From positions 1 through 12,895 of the forward strand of contig CANPGX010000012.1 in the NCBI GenBank assembly GCA_947573745.1: a stretch of DNA of 12,895 bases, written 5' to 3'. The translations under genes and the position numbers were made by a program. The notes below the pieces were generated by a model, which searched no databases, was not told where the DNA came from, and was given only the letters and a program-made list of their open reading frames with translations. Of the stretch, positions 1-7,046 are shown one piece after another (the stretch's first letter is position 1; each line of letters begins with the position of its first letter). The stretch comes from an uncultured Erysipelotrichaceae bacterium. GTDB taxonomy: Bacteria > Bacillota_I > Bacilli_A > Erysipelotrichales > Coprobacillaceae.

Positions 1-619
1 AAATATCATGATTCATACAGATTTGATAGCCTGCCTGACGAATACGATAATGGAACTCATTATCCTCTGTTCGACCAAGACTTTCATTAAATCCGCCGAC
101 CTTTTCTAAAACCTCTCTACGATAGCAAGCATGAAATAATGACTTCACATATTCTTGATGACTATGTCTACGATAAGATGCAATACTACTTCCAAACATA
201 GACGATTCTGCACACAGCAAAGTTTTTTTCCAAGGTGTTTGTTCATCAATAATATTAGGACGTACACCCCCACAAACATATTCTCCACTTTCTAAACATA
301 AAACATTATTCTTTACAAAATCTGGATCAATAGAAGCATGTGCATCAACACGAATGATAGCTTCTCCTTTAAAATATTTAAAAACAACATTCCAACCACT
401 AGATTGAATCTTCTTAGGATTATCTAGAATTTCGACACCATAAAAATCATGATTTTCTTTAAAACGCATCATCAATGATCGTGTTTGATCCGTGGAACAA
501 CTATCCACTAAAAGAATTTCTATAGATTGATGAGGATAAGTCTGCTTTTTTAAATCGTCTAATAAATGATTTAAGTAGCTTTCTTCATTGTAAGCTACAA
601 CTCCTACAGAAATCAGCAT
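1..619 (-). CDS. Family 2 glycosyltransferase, 3' end beyond window
   Basis: GT-A fold glycosyltransferase expected to transfer a sugar from a nucleotide donor to the lipid-linked glycan on the cytoplasmic face of the membrane. I translated 206 residues; the rest lies left of position 1. The N-terminus has the GT2 opening strand (ISVGVVAYNEE, residues 3-13), then LLVDSCSTDQT (36-46). VDAH (91-94) sits where the metal-binding DXD is expected, and RTEDNEFHYRIRQAG (183-197) matches the ED region that usually holds the catalytic base. The VDAH form and overall look recall ExoA-type succinoglycan glucosyltransferases, but donor and acceptor cannot be read from sequence. The start is supported by AGGAGG six bases upstream of the ATG. 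The gene follows the phosphoglycosyl transferase by 14 bp, which suggests it acts early in chain extension. Confidence 0.9.
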   Translation of the reverse strand, partial: MLISVGVVAYNEESYLNHLLDDLKKQTYPHQSIEILLVDSCSTDQTRSLMMRFKENHDFYGVEILDNPKKIQSSGWNVVFKYFKGEAIIRVDAHASIDPDFVKNNVLCLESGEYVCGGVRPNIIDEQTPWKKTLLCAESSMFGSSIASYRRHSHQEYVKSLFHACYRREVLEKVGGFNESLGRTEDNEFHYRIRQAGYQICMNHDI

Positions 620-633
620 AGTCAGCCTCCTGT

Positions 634-1332
634 CTATCGTAACACTGCAAAAAAGGTTTCAATCATTAACTTAATATCTCCCATAAAGCTAAATGATTTT
701 AAATAAGAAAGGTTATACTGCATTTTTTCTGGCAGTACTTTTTGTATATAAACATCATCAATCGTATGTGTTTCATCCACATACTCGCTAATCAATGCAT
801 CTTCATCTTTAAATCGTATGCTCGCTAAAGAAGTCACACCAGAAGGAAGCAATAACGTTGCTAGCATCTCCGTTTGATAGGCATCAACATATTTCTGAAC
901 CTCTGGTCTTGTCCCTACAAAAGACATATCACCAAGAAAAATATTAAAGATCTGAGGAAGTTCATCTAAACGATACTTTCTGATTTTTTGTCCTACTTTG
1001 GTGATACGAGCATCTTGTTTGGTTGTGACTAATGAACCTATTTGATCAGCATGAACAACCATCGTTCTAAATTTAAAAATTCTAAAAATTTTTCCATATT
1101 GCGTCAAACGTTCCTGACGATAAAAAACAGGTCCTTGAGAATCTAATTTGATCCATAAACTTAAGATCAAGAATACTGGCAACAACAAGACAATCAGTAA
1201 GGCGGAAACAACGATATCAAAACTTCTCTTTAATAAAAGACTTCCTTTTCTATGAGATAAATAATCATAATATCCTTTAATATCATCCTGTTGCATACTA
1301 GAAGGAAGTTGATGCCAAGGTTTCAACAACAT
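634..1332 (-). CDS. Short monotopic phosphoglycosyl transferase (PglC/EpsL type)
   Basis: Bacterial sugar transferase family enzyme that moves a sugar-1-phosphate from a UDP-sugar to undecaprenyl phosphate, the first membrane step of glycan assembly. The 232 residues hold only the catalytic domain, with no WcaJ-like multi-helix N-terminus. There is a positively charged KRSFD entry (35-39), a re-entrant membrane helix with a central proline (about 39-60), the family segment FKFRTM (86-91), the catalytic Asp-Glu pair in RLDELPQ (D123, E124) and GDMSFVGTRPE (134-144). The C-terminus (PEKMQYNLSYLKSF, 201-214, then a hydrophobic end) is a common extension in this family. About 34 residues precede the core, slightly more than in PglC. 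Its ATG directly follows the stop of the aminotransferase gene (TAGATG), implying translational coupling. With the two upstream genes, a 2,4-diamino-trideoxy or 4-amino sugar is the likely substrate (inference). Confidence 0.93.
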   Translation of the reverse strand: MLLKPWHQLPSSMQQDDIKGYYDYLSHRKGSLLLKRSFDIVVSALLIVLLLPVFLILSLWIKLDSQGPVFYRQERLTQYGKIFRIFKFRTMVVHADQIGSLVTTKQDARITKVGQKIRKYRLDELPQIFNIFLGDMSFVGTRPEVQKYVDAYQTEMLATLLLPSGVTSLASIRFKDEDALISEYVDETHTIDDVYIQKVLPEKMQYNLSYLKSFSFMGDIKLMIETFFAVLR

Positions 1333-2547
1333 CTACTTCAATCCTTTGATCACATCAACAAAATTTTCAATGATATAGTCAACTTCTGCTTCTGTTAAAC
1401 GACTGTATAAAGGTAAAGTGATCTCATTTTCATAAAGATGATAAGCATTTGGATAATCTTTGATATCAAAGCCTAATTTCTTATAAGCTGTAAACATTGG
1501 TAAAGGCTTATAATGAACATTCGTGGCAATACCTCGTTGAGCCATTTCTGTAATTACTTGGTTTCTTTTGGTATCATCAGCGCCTAAGATTCTCACTAAA
1601 TAAAGATGACCACTTGAACGATGATGCGCATCTTGATGATTTAAGACCTGCACTGGCAATGTTTTAAAGGCCTCATCATATCTGGCAATGATTTCATGAC
1701 GCCAAGCGATCATTTCAGGATAACGTTTTAACTGAGCTAACCCTATACCAGCACAAACATCTGTCATATTACATTTATAAGCAGGATAAATAATGTCGTA
1801 TTCCCATGCACCAATTTTTGTTTTTGATAACGCATCTTTGCTTTGACCATGTAAAGAAAGTAGTTGATATTCATGGTATAACGCTTCATCATCTATTCCA
1901 GGTCTTGGTTTCCATGTCACTGCTCCACCTTCTGCCGTTGTTAGATTTTTAACAGCATGGAAAGAAAAGCAAGTAAAATCAGCAAATTGACCTGCTGGTA
2001 GATGATCTTTAACGGCACCAAAACCATGGGCACAATCACCCACAACGACCACTCTATCAAAAGCCTTTTGTATAGGTGTTGTCGGTGTATATAGCGATTT
2101 CTTTTCCTCTAAGATTTGATAAATTCTATCATAATCACAAAGAATTCCAGCAACATCTACTGGAATGATGGCTTTTGTTTTTGATGTGATTGCCCTTTCA
2201 AGAGCATCATAATCCATTTCAATATGATTGCTAGATGAATCAATCATGATAGGAGTTGCTCCCACATGTAAAATAACACTACAACTTGCTGTATATGTAT
2301 AGGCTGGCACAATCACCTCATCACCTGGACCAATACCTAAAACATGAAGAGTTAATTCTAAAGCAGCCGTTGCTGAATTAAGACAAACTGTCTTAGATGT
2401 TCGACATATTTTAGAAATTTCTTGTTCAAATTGTTTGGTCTTAGGCCCTGTTGTGATCCAACCTGAGTTTAAGGCCTCAATCACTTGTTTAATTTCAGCA
2501 TCTGAAATATCAGGTGGAGAAAATGGAATATTAACATCTTTTTTCAT
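1333..2547 (-). CDS. DegT/DnrJ/EryC1-type sugar aminotransferase (PglE/EpsN-like)
   Basis: PLP-dependent enzyme expected to aminate C4 of the UDP-4-keto-6-deoxy sugar made by the neighbouring dehydratase, with glutamate as the usual donor. In the 404-residue product, the PLP lysine is K200 in SFHAVKNLTTAEGG (195-208), preceded by the cofactor-ring aspartate in GDCAH (D171). NSATAAL (58-64) binds the phosphate and NVHYKPLP (343-350) is a family C-terminal motif. Residues about 148-163 form an insertion before the GDCAH strand, which I recall from some capsule-locus members. The reading frame extends upstream to a TTG at 2568, but the ATG at 2547 is preferred because AGGAGG lies eight bases before it. 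That ribosome site overlaps the stop of the dehydratase gene (TAGGAGG), so the pair is probably coupled. Product stereochemistry and exact substrate are not readable. Confidence 0.93.
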   Translation of the reverse strand: MKKDVNIPFSPPDISDAEIKQVIEALNSGWITTGPKTKQFEQEISKICRTSKTVCLNSATAALELTLHVLGIGPGDEVIVPAYTYTASCSVILHVGATPIMIDSSSNHIEMDYDALERAITSKTKAIIPVDVAGILCDYDRIYQILEEKKSLYTPTTPIQKAFDRVVVVGDCAHGFGAVKDHLPAGQFADFTCFSFHAVKNLTTAEGGAVTWKPRPGIDDEALYHEYQLLSLHGQSKDALSKTKIGAWEYDIIYPAYKCNMTDVCAGIGLAQLKRYPEMIAWRHEIIARYDEAFKTLPVQVLNHQDAHHRSSGHLYLVRILGADDTKRNQVITEMAQRGIATNVHYKPLPMFTAYKKLGFDIKDYPNAYHLYENEITLPLYSRLTEAEVDYIIENFVDVIKGLK

Positions 2548-2560
2548 TTTGTATATCCTC

Positions 2561-4420
2561 CTATGCAATGAGTTCTAATAATGTATCTTTAATTTCTTCA
2601 TTAGATTTTCCTGAATTAATTAACTCTCTTAAAACTAATAAACGATGTTGGATATCCACTAAAGAAATATCCATATGTTCATTGACCATAATGAGATTAT
2701 TCGCTGTTTTATGACGTTTCTCATCACCTAAACTTAACTCTTCATACATTTTTTCGCCAGGCCTTAAACCAATCTCAATAATATCGATATCTTGGTAAGG
2801 TTCATAACCGGATAAACGAATCATTTTCTCAGCTAAACTCAAGATCTTGACTTGTTCACCCATATCTAAAACAAAGATATCTCCTTGATCACCATAATAG
2901 CCAGCTTGTAAAACAAGTTGTGCAGCTTCTGGAATGGTCATAAAATAACGTTTGATATCTTTATGTGTAATAGTGACAGGTCCTCCTTCTGCAATTTGTT
3001 GCTTAAAAATAGGAATAACAGAGCCATTACTACCTAAAACATTACCAAAGCGCACGGCTGCCATTTTAGTGACACCGTTATGTCCATGGGCTTGCAACAG
3101 TAATTCTGTCATACGCTTGGTTGCTCCCATGACATTGGTTGGATTGACTGCCTTATCCGTAGAAATCATGATAAAACGTTGCACTTGATGTTCAATGCAT
3201 GTCTGAATTACATTATTCGTGCCAAAAATATTATTTTTAATAGCTTCTAAAGGCGTTGTTTCCATGAGAGGAACATGCTTATGCGCTGCTGCATGATAAA
3301 CTACAGATGGTTTTTCTACATCAAATAATTTATCTAACGCTGATTTATCACGAATAGAGGTAATATAAGAAATAATCTCTATTTTCTCATTCATTTTATG
3401 ATGCACACGATAACGATTAAATTCCTGCTCTAGCATATATAAACCATTTTCATTAATATCGATCATCACTAAACGTTGTGGGTTGAAACGAACGATCTGA
3501 CGACACAACTCACTTCCAATAGAGCCACCAGCACCTGTCACTGCCACCACTTGATTAAACAGATATGAACTGATTTCTTGTTGGTTAAGTTTGACCTCCC
3601 CACGACCTAATAAGTCTTCAATAGAAATTTCTTTAGGATGATAAGTCGCTTCTTCTAAGGAATCTATCAACAAATCTGTTCCTTTTTTCATAATTTTGGT
3701 TTTAACGCCTGTAGCCAAACACAAATCATAAATACGAGATAATTCTTCTCGACTTGCACTAGGAATAGCAATATATAAACGATTGACACGATACTCTTTG
3801 ACTAATTCCTGAAGTTGATTGGTTGTACCAATAATATCTTTACCTGCAATGACATGTCCAATACGTACATCATCAACAAAACCAACGACATCCACATTGA
3901 CTGATTTATTTTGCGATAATTCTTTTAATAAAAGATAACCTCCATCACCTGCACCGATGATCAAGGCACGTTCTGATTTTATTTGCGAATCATGATAACG
4001 AACCCAACGATATAAAAAACGAAAATCAATCATAAAGAAGAATGTCAGGACGCCTGATAAACCATAAAGTAAAAATTCGCCTCTCAATGAGAAAACAGGA
4101 TCCAAAATAACTAAAATGATCGTTGAAAATACAATAGATGAAGCGATGGTCAAAAGCTCCTTACTGCTGATATACTTCCATAAACTCTTTGATATGCCAA
4201 AAAGCTTAAAGGCTATAGCATAAACGATGATTGCCAATAGAAAAGTATATAAAATATGACGTGATTCAAATGTTAAGATAGATAATCCATACTTAAAAAT
4301 ATAACTAACAACAAAACTCATAAAAACCAGTGATAGATCCAACACTGTCATCACAAGTTCACGATGATCTCTAAAACATTTATTTGAAAAGATACTTTTT
4401 TTCTTCATCTTATTTTCCAT
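2561..4420 (-). CDS. Membrane UDP-GlcNAc 4,6-dehydratase, PglF/CapD/EpsC family
   Basis: Long nucleotide-sugar dehydratase, expected to convert UDP-GlcNAc to UDP-2-acetamido-2,6-dideoxy-4-hexulose at the inner face of the membrane. The 619 residues hold four membrane helices (about 22-43, 55-73, 88-106, 116-136), a first Rossmann-like domain (LIIGAGDGG, 153-161) and a second, catalytic extended-SDR domain with the NAD-binding TGAGGSIG (295-302). The active site reads STDKAVNPTNVMGATKR (420-436), giving T421-D422-K423. Methionine M431 stands where classical SDR enzymes have tyrosine, a known hallmark of PglF-type long dehydratases. RPGEKMYEEL (553-562) is a further family motif. Length matches PglF and EpsC (about 590-620). 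The ATG at 4420 is chosen over the one four codons later because GAGGA lies six bases upstream. It is the first gene of the minus-strand glycan operon. Confidence 0.95.
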   Translation of the reverse strand: MENKMKKKSIFSNKCFRDHRELVMTVLDLSLVFMSFVVSYIFKYGLSILTFESRHILYTFLLAIIVYAIAFKLFGISKSLWKYISSKELLTIASSIVFSTIILVILDPVFSLRGEFLLYGLSGVLTFFFMIDFRFLYRWVRYHDSQIKSERALIIGAGDGGYLLLKELSQNKSVNVDVVGFVDDVRIGHVIAGKDIIGTTNQLQELVKEYRVNRLYIAIPSASREELSRIYDLCLATGVKTKIMKKGTDLLIDSLEEATYHPKEISIEDLLGRGEVKLNQQEISSYLFNQVVAVTGAGGSIGSELCRQIVRFNPQRLVMIDINENGLYMLEQEFNRYRVHHKMNEKIEIISYITSIRDKSALDKLFDVEKPSVVYHAAAHKHVPLMETTPLEAIKNNIFGTNNVIQTCIEHQVQRFIMISTDKAVNPTNVMGATKRMTELLLQAHGHNGVTKMAAVRFGNVLGSNGSVIPIFKQQIAEGGPVTITHKDIKRYFMTIPEAAQLVLQAGYYGDQGDIFVLDMGEQVKILSLAEKMIRLSGYEPYQDIDIIEIGLRPGEKMYEELSLGDEKRHKTANNLIMVNEHMDISLVDIQHRLLVLRELINSGKSNEEIKDTLLELIA

Positions 4421-4443
4421 AAGTCTTCCTCTTCTTTATTATC

Positions 4444-4480
4444 TAAACCTATTATACACATTTTTCTCTTTTTTTCTAGA
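4444..4480 (-). promoter_or_regulatory. Probable promoter of the glycan operon
   Basis: On the minus strand a perfect TATAAT occupies 4451-4456, about 30 bases before the dehydratase ATG. No good -35 hexamer is present: at a 17-18 base spacing only CTAGAA or TCTAGA is found, inside an A-rich spacer. Transcription would start near 4444, leaving a short leader with the GAGGA ribosome site. A weak -35 suggests activation or modest strength (inference). Confidence 0.5.
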
Positions 4481-4495
4481 AAAACAACTTGTTTT
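4481..4495. promoter_or_regulatory. Palindrome in divergent promoter region, possible operator
   Basis: AAAACAA-C-TTGTTTT is a perfect 7-bp inverted repeat with a one-base centre. It lies just upstream of the expected -35 region of the glycan-operon promoter and touches the candidate -10 of the divergent surface-protein gene. Its place and symmetry suit a dimeric regulator that controls both directions, but short AT-rich palindromes also arise by chance. Confidence 0.35.
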
Positions 4496-4502
4496 ATATA
4501 GA
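4495..4502 (+). promoter_or_regulatory. Candidate -10 element for the lectin-like surface protein gene
   Basis: TATATA (4495-4500) overlapping TATAGA (4497-4502) would place the start near 4508, about 25 bases before the AAGGAG ribosome site. There is no convincing -35. A second candidate, TAAAAT with an upstream TG at 4519-4527, would start transcription on the ribosome site itself and is less likely. Confidence 0.3.
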
Positions 4503-4533
4503 AAGAGGACGAATAGCGTGCTAAAATGAGACA

Positions 4534-4539
4534 AAGGAG
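4534..4539 (+). promoter_or_regulatory. Ribosome binding site that selects a GTG start
   Basis: AAGGAG directly abuts an in-frame ATG at 4540, too close for initiation. The in-frame GTG at 4549 is nine bases away, a normal spacing, so GTG is the better start. Confidence 0.7.
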
Positions 4540-4548
4540 ATGACCTAT

Positions 4549-6948
4549 GTGAAAAGATATCGATCTAGTTTTATCTTTATATTATGTTTAGCTTTTATTT
4601 TTTCTTTAACTTATCATACAACCATAGCTGAAAATACACCTTCCATAACAACATCTTCCGATTCACAAGATGTTGTTAAGATTACACCAGGCGTTCCAAC
4701 ACTTATAAAGGAAGGTAGCCTAAACAAATATACCTTTGAAAATCTAACTGTTGTGGCTCCTAAAGGAAAACTTATTAAAAATGTGATCATTCAGTTTACC
4801 AGTGCTATTGATAGTCAAGATAAAATAGAAGTTCCTACGATGGAGGGCTTTTCTATCCTAAGTGGTAGTACGATTGCTAATCAATCGATCAACTCAGTGA
4901 ACGAAGAAGGACTTCCTGTAGAAAAATGGGAAGAATACTTACGTAAAGTAGTCATCACACTTTCCAACAACAATAATAAAATGATGCGCTTTACAGCAAA
5001 TACTGAGAAAAAAGCAGATTATATTTATGACTATAATGCTGAAAACAAGCATTATTATCAATTACTTGTTTTAACAGAGAAAGACTTCATTGAAGATAGT
5101 AGCTTTGCTGGAGGGAAAAGAGCACCTCGATTCTCAGATGCTTATCAAGCCATTGAAGTAGACAAAAAATTCCAATATATGGGACGTACCGGTTACATGG
5201 CCACTGTCACTAATCAACAAGAAATGGAATTTGTCACTTCTGTCATTAAAAATGGTGACTTTGTATGGTTAGGAGCAACTAGTGCTTCACCTTATATTGA
5301 TCCTTACTTACAAAGAGATGGCTATACAACCAATCCAAATGACTTTAATCAAGGATTATTCTATTGGGTTTCTGGTCCAGAAAAGGGTCAGATTATGTGG
5401 CAAGGCTTACGTCATGGAGGAACTAAAAATCTCAATGATTATGGTTATCCAACTTATTGGATGAGTAATACTACTATGGAATTTGCTCTTTCAACGAGTG
5501 GAACTCATAGCAATCCTCAATATGATTATGATGGTCTTTATGTAGCAACCTATCCAACGAAAGCGACTTATTGGGTATGGTGTGATCAACCGGAAGATGT
5601 TCCACAAGATGGCACACAAGGTTATGGACAACAAGTCATTAACTGGATGATCGAATACGATGATATCCCAGAAATTTCTACATCCGTTTCTACAGTACAA
5701 AGTTTTGAACTCGATCCTAAATTAGAGGCCATTGCTATTAGTGTTGATGATATAAAATATGGAGAATCTATTCAACCTGTGGTCACAAAAGGAAATCATG
5801 AGTCCATTACTGAAGGACTGACTTATACCTATTATGGTCTTGATCATGGTCAATACACCCTTAAGTTAGATAGTGTCCCTCAAGATGTTGGCAGTTATAA
5901 GGTCGTTGTCTCTGGTGATGGCTATACGACTGCGGAAACCATCTTCCATATCAATCCTTTACAATTGAATGTCAATATCCATGAAAATACTGTTGGCCAA
6001 CCTTTAGATATCCTTATCCATGATGAAAATGGAAAAGATCCTATCAATGCTCCAACCTATACTTATTATCAAAAAGATGAAGTAGGAAATTATTCTATTC
6101 CAATCGATCAACAACCTACCGATGCTGGAGATTATAAAGTCGTCGTTTCTATTAAAGGGTATGAAGATACTGAAAAAGAATTTACCATTGCTCCAAAACC
6201 ATTAACAATCTATGCTTTAGGCAATGAACATCGTTTAGCTGGTACGATCACCGAAGGTGCTAAGCTCAGTAATGTCAGAATGGGCCATAGTTTATCGCAA
6301 GATCAATTACTTCTAAATGATACGATAGACATGTTTGGTGAACCGGAATACACTTGGTACACCCCACAAAGAGCAAAGATCGATCCTGAGAATATCACAT
6401 TAAAAGAAGGCGATGTTTATATCCTTTCCTTAAGATATGATCATCCTACACAATCTCTTTCTAATTACCACATTGAATATAAAAACTTTACATTGACTGT
6501 TGTTAAGCAAAATCATCTGCAACAACAAATCACTATCACGATTGATGAAACGAAAGACCCATTAAATAAAGATGATATCCAAGATATCATTGAACAACAG
6601 CTTCCTTCAAAGGATGACAAGAAAATCTTTACGATTGAAGATCTTATCATTTATGATAAAGATCAACAAGATATCACCCAACAAGGGATTGATTTATCTG
6701 AATCTGGTGAGTATTTAATACGTGTCACTGTTGTTGATAAAGATGGTAACCGAACAAAGATTGATTTTAAATATTTAGTTGAGAAAAAAGATGATGTGAT
6801 TTCAGGAGATCAAACAGCTGATATCACGATTGATCAAGTCAATACAAGCGATCAGACAGATGTATTGATCTGGATATTATCGATGAGTTTCTCATTAGGT
6901 ATATGCCTATTTATTCATCAAAGAAAAGCTAAAAAAGAAACACTTTAA
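4549..6948 (+). CDS. Secreted surface protein with C-type-lectin-like domain and sorting-type tail
   Basis: A 799-residue exported protein. The signal peptide (about 1-27) has KRYR, a hydrophobic core and a TTIA-EN cleavage site. An N-terminal beta-rich region (about 45-165) leads, after HYYQLLVL, into a C-type-lectin-like domain (about 168-372). Its markers are GYMATVTNQQEMEFV (215-229), VWLGATS (239-245), LFYWVSGPEKG (270-280) and a closing NWMIEY (365-370). Two tandem MBG-like beta repeats follow (about 391-471 and 472-549), sharing P-x-D-x-G-x-YKVVVS-x-x-GY. Further beta domains run to about 745. The end is VNTSD (764-768), a hydrophobic helix (about 772-790) and HQRKAKKETL, resembling a wall-sorting signal without LPXTG. 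A role in adhesion or ligand binding is inferred; bacterial lectin-like folds often bind proteins, not sugars. The GTG start is chosen from ribosome-site spacing. Confidence 0.85.
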   Translation: MKRYRSSFIFILCLAFIFSLTYHTTIAENTPSITTSSDSQDVVKITPGVPTLIKEGSLNKYTFENLTVVAPKGKLIKNVIIQFTSAIDSQDKIEVPTMEGFSILSGSTIANQSINSVNEEGLPVEKWEEYLRKVVITLSNNNNKMMRFTANTEKKADYIYDYNAENKHYYQLLVLTEKDFIEDSSFAGGKRAPRFSDAYQAIEVDKKFQYMGRTGYMATVTNQQEMEFVTSVIKNGDFVWLGATSASPYIDPYLQRDGYTTNPNDFNQGLFYWVSGPEKGQIMWQGLRHGGTKNLNDYGYPTYWMSNTTMEFALSTSGTHSNPQYDYDGLYVATYPTKATYWVWCDQPEDVPQDGTQGYGQQVINWMIEYDDIPEISTSVSTVQSFELDPKLEAIAISVDDIKYGESIQPVVTKGNHESITEGLTYTYYGLDHGQYTLKLDSVPQDVGSYKVVVSGDGYTTAETIFHINPLQLNVNIHENTVGQPLDILIHDENGKDPINAPTYTYYQKDEVGNYSIPIDQQPTDAGDYKVVVSIKGYEDTEKEFTIAPKPLTIYALGNEHRLAGTITEGAKLSNVRMGHSLSQDQLLLNDTIDMFGEPEYTWYTPQRAKIDPENITLKEGDVYILSLRYDHPTQSLSNYHIEYKNFTLTVVKQNHLQQQITITIDETKDPLNKDDIQDIIEQQLPSKDDKKIFTIEDLIIYDKDQQDITQQGIDLSESGEYLIRVTVVDKDGNRTKIDFKYLVEKKDDVISGDQTADITIDQVNTSDQTDVLIWILSMSFSLGICLFIHQRKAKKETL
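5719..6195 (+). repeat. Two tandem MBG-like repeat units inside the lectin-like protein
   Basis: Two units of roughly 80 codons each encode repeats ending in VPQDVGSYKVVVSGDGY...FHINPLQL and QPTDAGDYKVVVSIKGY...FTIAPKPL. The similarity is clear at protein level and diverged at DNA level. Such repeats usually act as stalks that hold a head domain away from the wall. Confidence 0.7.
6838..6852 (+). other. Sorting-signal-like motif VNTSD
   Basis: These codons encode VNTSD just before the C-terminal hydrophobic helix and basic tail of the lectin-like protein. Its counterpart in the convergent gene is VNTGD at the same place. It would be a non-LPXTG sortase site, with serine in place of the usual glycine. 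Confidence 0.5.
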
Positions 6949-6963
6949 AAATTCATCATCTTG

Positions 6964-6994
6964 AAGTCACATTTAGGTGTGACTTTTTTATTTT
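6964..6994 (+). terminator. Rho-independent terminator of the lectin-like protein gene
   Basis: AAGTCACA (6964-6971), loop TTTAGG, then TGTGACTT (6978-6985) form a perfect 8-bp stem. It runs into a T-rich tract (TTTTATTTT), 15 bases after the stop codon. The order fits plus-strand termination. Confidence 0.9.
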
Positions 6995-7005
6995 GAATAT
7001 GGGCA

Positions 7006-7040
7006 GTTAAAAAGCAGAAACTCATTAAAGTTTCTGCTTT
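7006..7040 (-). terminator. Rho-independent terminator of the 1388-residue surface protein gene
   Basis: AAAGCAGAAACT (7011-7022) and AGTTTCTGCTTT (7029-7040) form a perfect 12-bp stem with a six-base loop. On the minus strand it is followed by a run of T. It lies six bases after the stop of the minus-strand gene. With the plus-strand terminator next to it, it insulates the convergent pair. Confidence 0.9.
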
Positions 7041-7046
7041 CTTTCA

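Noticed and set aside
1333..2547. Aminotransferase as inactive because of the inserted segment near residues 148-163
   Set aside because: The PLP lysine, the GDCAH aspartate and the phosphate-binding motif are all intact, and similar insertions are known in other members.
2952..3188. Open frame on the plus strand inside the dehydratase gene
   Set aside because: It is antisense to a strongly conserved active-site coding region, has no ribosome site noticed, and its translation resembles no family.
4519..4527. TG-n-TAAAAT extended -10 for the lectin-like gene
   Set aside because: Transcription would begin at about the ribosome binding site, leaving no usable leader.
7011..7040. Long perfect inverted repeat as a mobile-element end or small RNA
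   Set aside because: Its position six bases after a stop codon and the T-run on the minus strand explain it fully as a terminator.
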